The notes below the pieces were generated by a model, which saw nothing but the letters and a program-made list of their open reading frames with translations, had not been told where the DNA came from and did not search any database. Below are positions 62,134 to 64,000 of a stretch of DNA of 64,000 nucleotides, one piece after another. Numbering within the stretch: position 1 is the stretch's first letter; each line of letters opens with the position of its first letter. Made by a program: the position numbers and the translations under genes. The stretch comes from Microbacterium saccharophilum (GTDB lineage: Bacteria > Actinomycetota > Actinomycetes > Actinomycetales > Microbacteriaceae), in contig NZ_BKAH01000003.1 in the NCBI RefSeq assembly GCF_007992455.1, forward strand, positions 62,001-126,000. Reading direction: 5' to 3'.

Positions 62134-64000
62134 TCACCAGATGGTGACCCGCCGATCGGCATCCAGCCACAGCGCGTCGTCGGCGCTCACCCCGAATGCC
62201 GCGTAGAACTCATCCACGTTGCGGACGATCTGGTTGCAGCGGAACTCGTTGGGCGAGTGCGGGTCGATGGTCAGCAGGCGGATGGTCTCGGCATCCCGTC
62301 CCTTCTGCTGCCAGATCTGCGCCCAGCTCAGCAGCAGGCGCTGGATTCCGGTGAGTCCGTCGATGACCGGGCCGTCGGCCTCTTCCGATCCGATCGCGGC
62401 CAGGTGGAGACGGTACGCCTTGATGGCGATGCCGAGACCGCCGAGGTCCCCGATGTTCTCACCGATCGTGAGCGCACCGTTGACGTGGTGCTCGGGTGCC
62501 AGCCCCTGCGGGACGAGCGCGTCGTACTGGGCGATCAGCGCGCCGGTGCGCTCCTGGAACGCGGCGCGATCCTCGTCGGTCCACCAGTCATTCAGTGCGC
62601 CGGTTCCGTCGAAGGCGCTGCCCTGATCGTCGAAGCCGTGGCCGACCTCGTGACCGATCACCGCGCCGATCCCGCCGTAGTTCGCGGCGGCATCGCGGTC
62701 CATGTCGAAGAACGGGTACTGCAGGATGGCGGCGGGAAAGACGATCTCGTTCATCAGCGGGTTGTAGTACGCATTGACCGTCTGCGGCGTCATGTACCAC
62801 TCGTCCCGGTCGATGGGACCGCCCAGCTTGGCGAGCTGGCGATCGTGCTCCCACGCGTTCGTGCGGCGGACGTTGCCGATCAGATCGGCGACGTCGACCT
62901 CGAGCGCGGAGTAGTCCTTCCACGTCACCGGGAAACCGACCTTCGGCGTGAACGCGGCGAGCTTCTCGAGCGCCCGGTCGCGGGTCGCGGGGGTCATCCA
63001 CTCCAGCTGCGAGATCGACTCGCGGTACGCCTCGATGAGGTTGCCGACCAGCTCGTCCATCTCCTCCTTCGCGCGCGGGGGGAAGAGGCGCTCGACGTAG
63101 ACCTTGCCGACCGCCTCCCCCATCGCCGCCTCGACGAAGCTGACCCCGCGCTTCCAGCGTTCGCGGTTGACGGGCACGCCGGTCAGCTCGGTGCCGTAGA
63201 AGGCGAAGTTCGCGTCCACGAAGTCCGATGAGAGGAACGGCGCGGACGAGCGGACCACGTGCAGTCGCAGCCATGCCTTCCAGTCATCGAGGCGGTCCTC
63301 GGTCAGCAGCGACCCCAGACCCTCCAGGGCGCTGGGCTGGTTGACGTTGATCTCGGCGAACCCCTCGCGGTGGCCCGGCGCGACACCGTCCAGCCACGGG
63401 TCGAGGTCGGCACCGACCAGTTCGTTGACGGCATCCCACGTCATGAGGTTGTACGTGGCCACCGCGTCGCGGCTGCGCACGTTGTCCCAGTGGTGACCGG
63501 CCAGCTCGGTCTCCAGCGCCAGGATGCGATCGGCCTGCTCGTCGGCATCGACCACACCGGCGTGGGAGAGCATCGTCCGGGCGTACTCACGGAACGCGAC
63601 CCGCGTCTTGTCGAAGTTCTCCAGGCGGTAGTAGCTCTCGTCCGGAAGCGAGAGACCGCCCTGCACGAAGAAGACGACGTAGCGCTGAGGATTGCCCGGG
63701 TCCGGTTCGATGTAGGTCGACACGATGCCGGCGACCCCCTCGCGCTCCAGCTCGCCGACGGTGCGCAGGAAGGCCGGGATCGATCCGATCGCCTCGACGC
63801 GCTCCAGCTGTGCCGCGACGGGGGATGCGCCCAGCGCCTCGATGCGCGCCGTGTCCATGAAGCTGGTGAACAGGTCGCCGATCTTGCGCGTCTCGGAGCC
63901 CGCCTCCGCCGACGTGGACTCCTCGATGATCGTGCGCACGTCGCTCTCGGCCTGCTCGGCGATGAGGTGGAACGAGCCCCACCGGGCCTTGTCGTCCGGG
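62134..64000 (-). CDS. M13-family (PepO/neprilysin-like) metalloendopeptidase, 5' end outside window
   Basis: Zinc peptidase of the neprilysin family, at least 622 residues; the frame is open at the right edge (ARWGSFHLIAEQAESDVRT is still homologous), so the start is outside the window. The zinc site is VIGHEVGHGFDDQG (HExxH) with the third ligand Glu in ENIGDLGGLG. The substrate-binding NAYYNPLMNEIVFPAAILQ block is conserved. The C-terminus ends DADRRVTIW, as in most family members. No signal peptide can be assessed. It likely degrades peptides; bacterial members are often cytosolic. Confidence 0.93.
   Translation of the reverse strand, partial: PDDKARWGSFHLIAEQAESDVRTIIEESTSAEAGSETRKIGDLFTSFMDTARIEALGASPVAAQLERVEAIGSIPAFLRTVGELEREGVAGIVSTYIEPDPGNPQRYVVFFVQGGLSLPDESYYRLENFDKTRVAFREYARTMLSHAGVVDADEQADRILALETELAGHHWDNVRSRDAVATYNLMTWDAVNELVGADLDPWLDGVAPGHREGFAEINVNQPSALEGLGSLLTEDRLDDWKAWLRLHVVRSSAPFLSSDFVDANFAFYGTELTGVPVNRERWKRGVSFVEAAMGEAVGKVYVERLFPPRAKEEMDELVGNLIEAYRESISQLEWMTPATRDRALEKLAAFTPKVGFPVTWKDYSALEVDVADLIGNVRRTNAWEHDRQLAKLGGPIDRDEWYMTPQTVNAYYNPLMNEIVFPAAILQYPFFDMDRDAAANYGGIGAVIGHEVGHGFDDQGSAFDGTGALNDWWTDEDRAAFQERTGALIAQYDALVPQGLAPEHHVNGALTIGENIGDLGGLGIAIKAYRLHLAAIGSEEADGPVIDGLTGIQRLLLSWAQIWQQKGRDAETIRLLTIDPHSPNEFRCNQIVRNVDEFYAAFGVSADDALWLDADRRVTIW

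Overview
The window is dense, high-GC DNA from an actinobacterium, most likely Microbacterium or another member of the Microbacteriaceae. Supporting signs are the strong codon bias with long antisense shadow frames, many GTG starts, frequent leaderless promoters, a methylcitrate operon under a GntR regulator, a glycine tRNA ligase of the single-chain type, an LPXTG surface protein, and DUF3618/holin-like/YtxH envelope genes. This placement is inference. I see no tRNA, rRNA, IS element, prophage or CRISPR array. No stretch above about 300 bases lacks a gene.

Layout. 1-1948: end of an acyl-CoA synthetase, then a decayed alcohol dehydrogenase running into a GXWXG/DUF4334 protein. 1979-8044: a giant secreted amylase-pullulanase. 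8168-13623: a thiolase and the propionate operon (GntR-prpD-prpB-prpC). 13797-24738: housekeeping and repair genes (RNase HI, NUDIX, aldo/keto reductase, RlmN, GNAT, LysE, HAD), a three-gene beta-oxidation operon, and a DinB2-like polymerase. 24754-27712: a YkoEDC-type ECF importer behind a TPP riboswitch. 27786-37351: a D,D-carboxypeptidase, a J-NERD protein, a HIBYL-CoA hydrolase, an ABC exporter, hemD and a hemY-type oxidase flanking a three-gene envelope cassette. 37381-44603: two ABC ATPases (one with an AbrB-like tail) and two very large FtsX-like permeases, one frameshifted. 44652-49158: a base-excision repair protein, glycyl-tRNA synthetase and flotillin. 49223-52430: a GNAT - small protein - OSBS/NSAR - lipoprotein operon. 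52500-57116: a fructan locus (GH32, LPXTG protein, GH68). 57142-64000: hydrolase, condensation-like protein, PurU, frameshifted MerR, a beta-lactamase-fold protein without its catalytic residues, and an M13 peptidase that runs off the end.

Points that tie the window together. First, the pullulanase and the fructan locus share the palindrome ATGAGA-N4-TCTCAT near their promoters, which suggests one polysaccharide regulator. Second, at least nine genes have a TANNNT -10 box exactly six bases before their start codon, the signature of leaderless transcripts. Third, three genes carry small frameshifts or deletions (alcohol dehydrogenase, one FtsX permease, MerR). These are either real decay or assembly errors.
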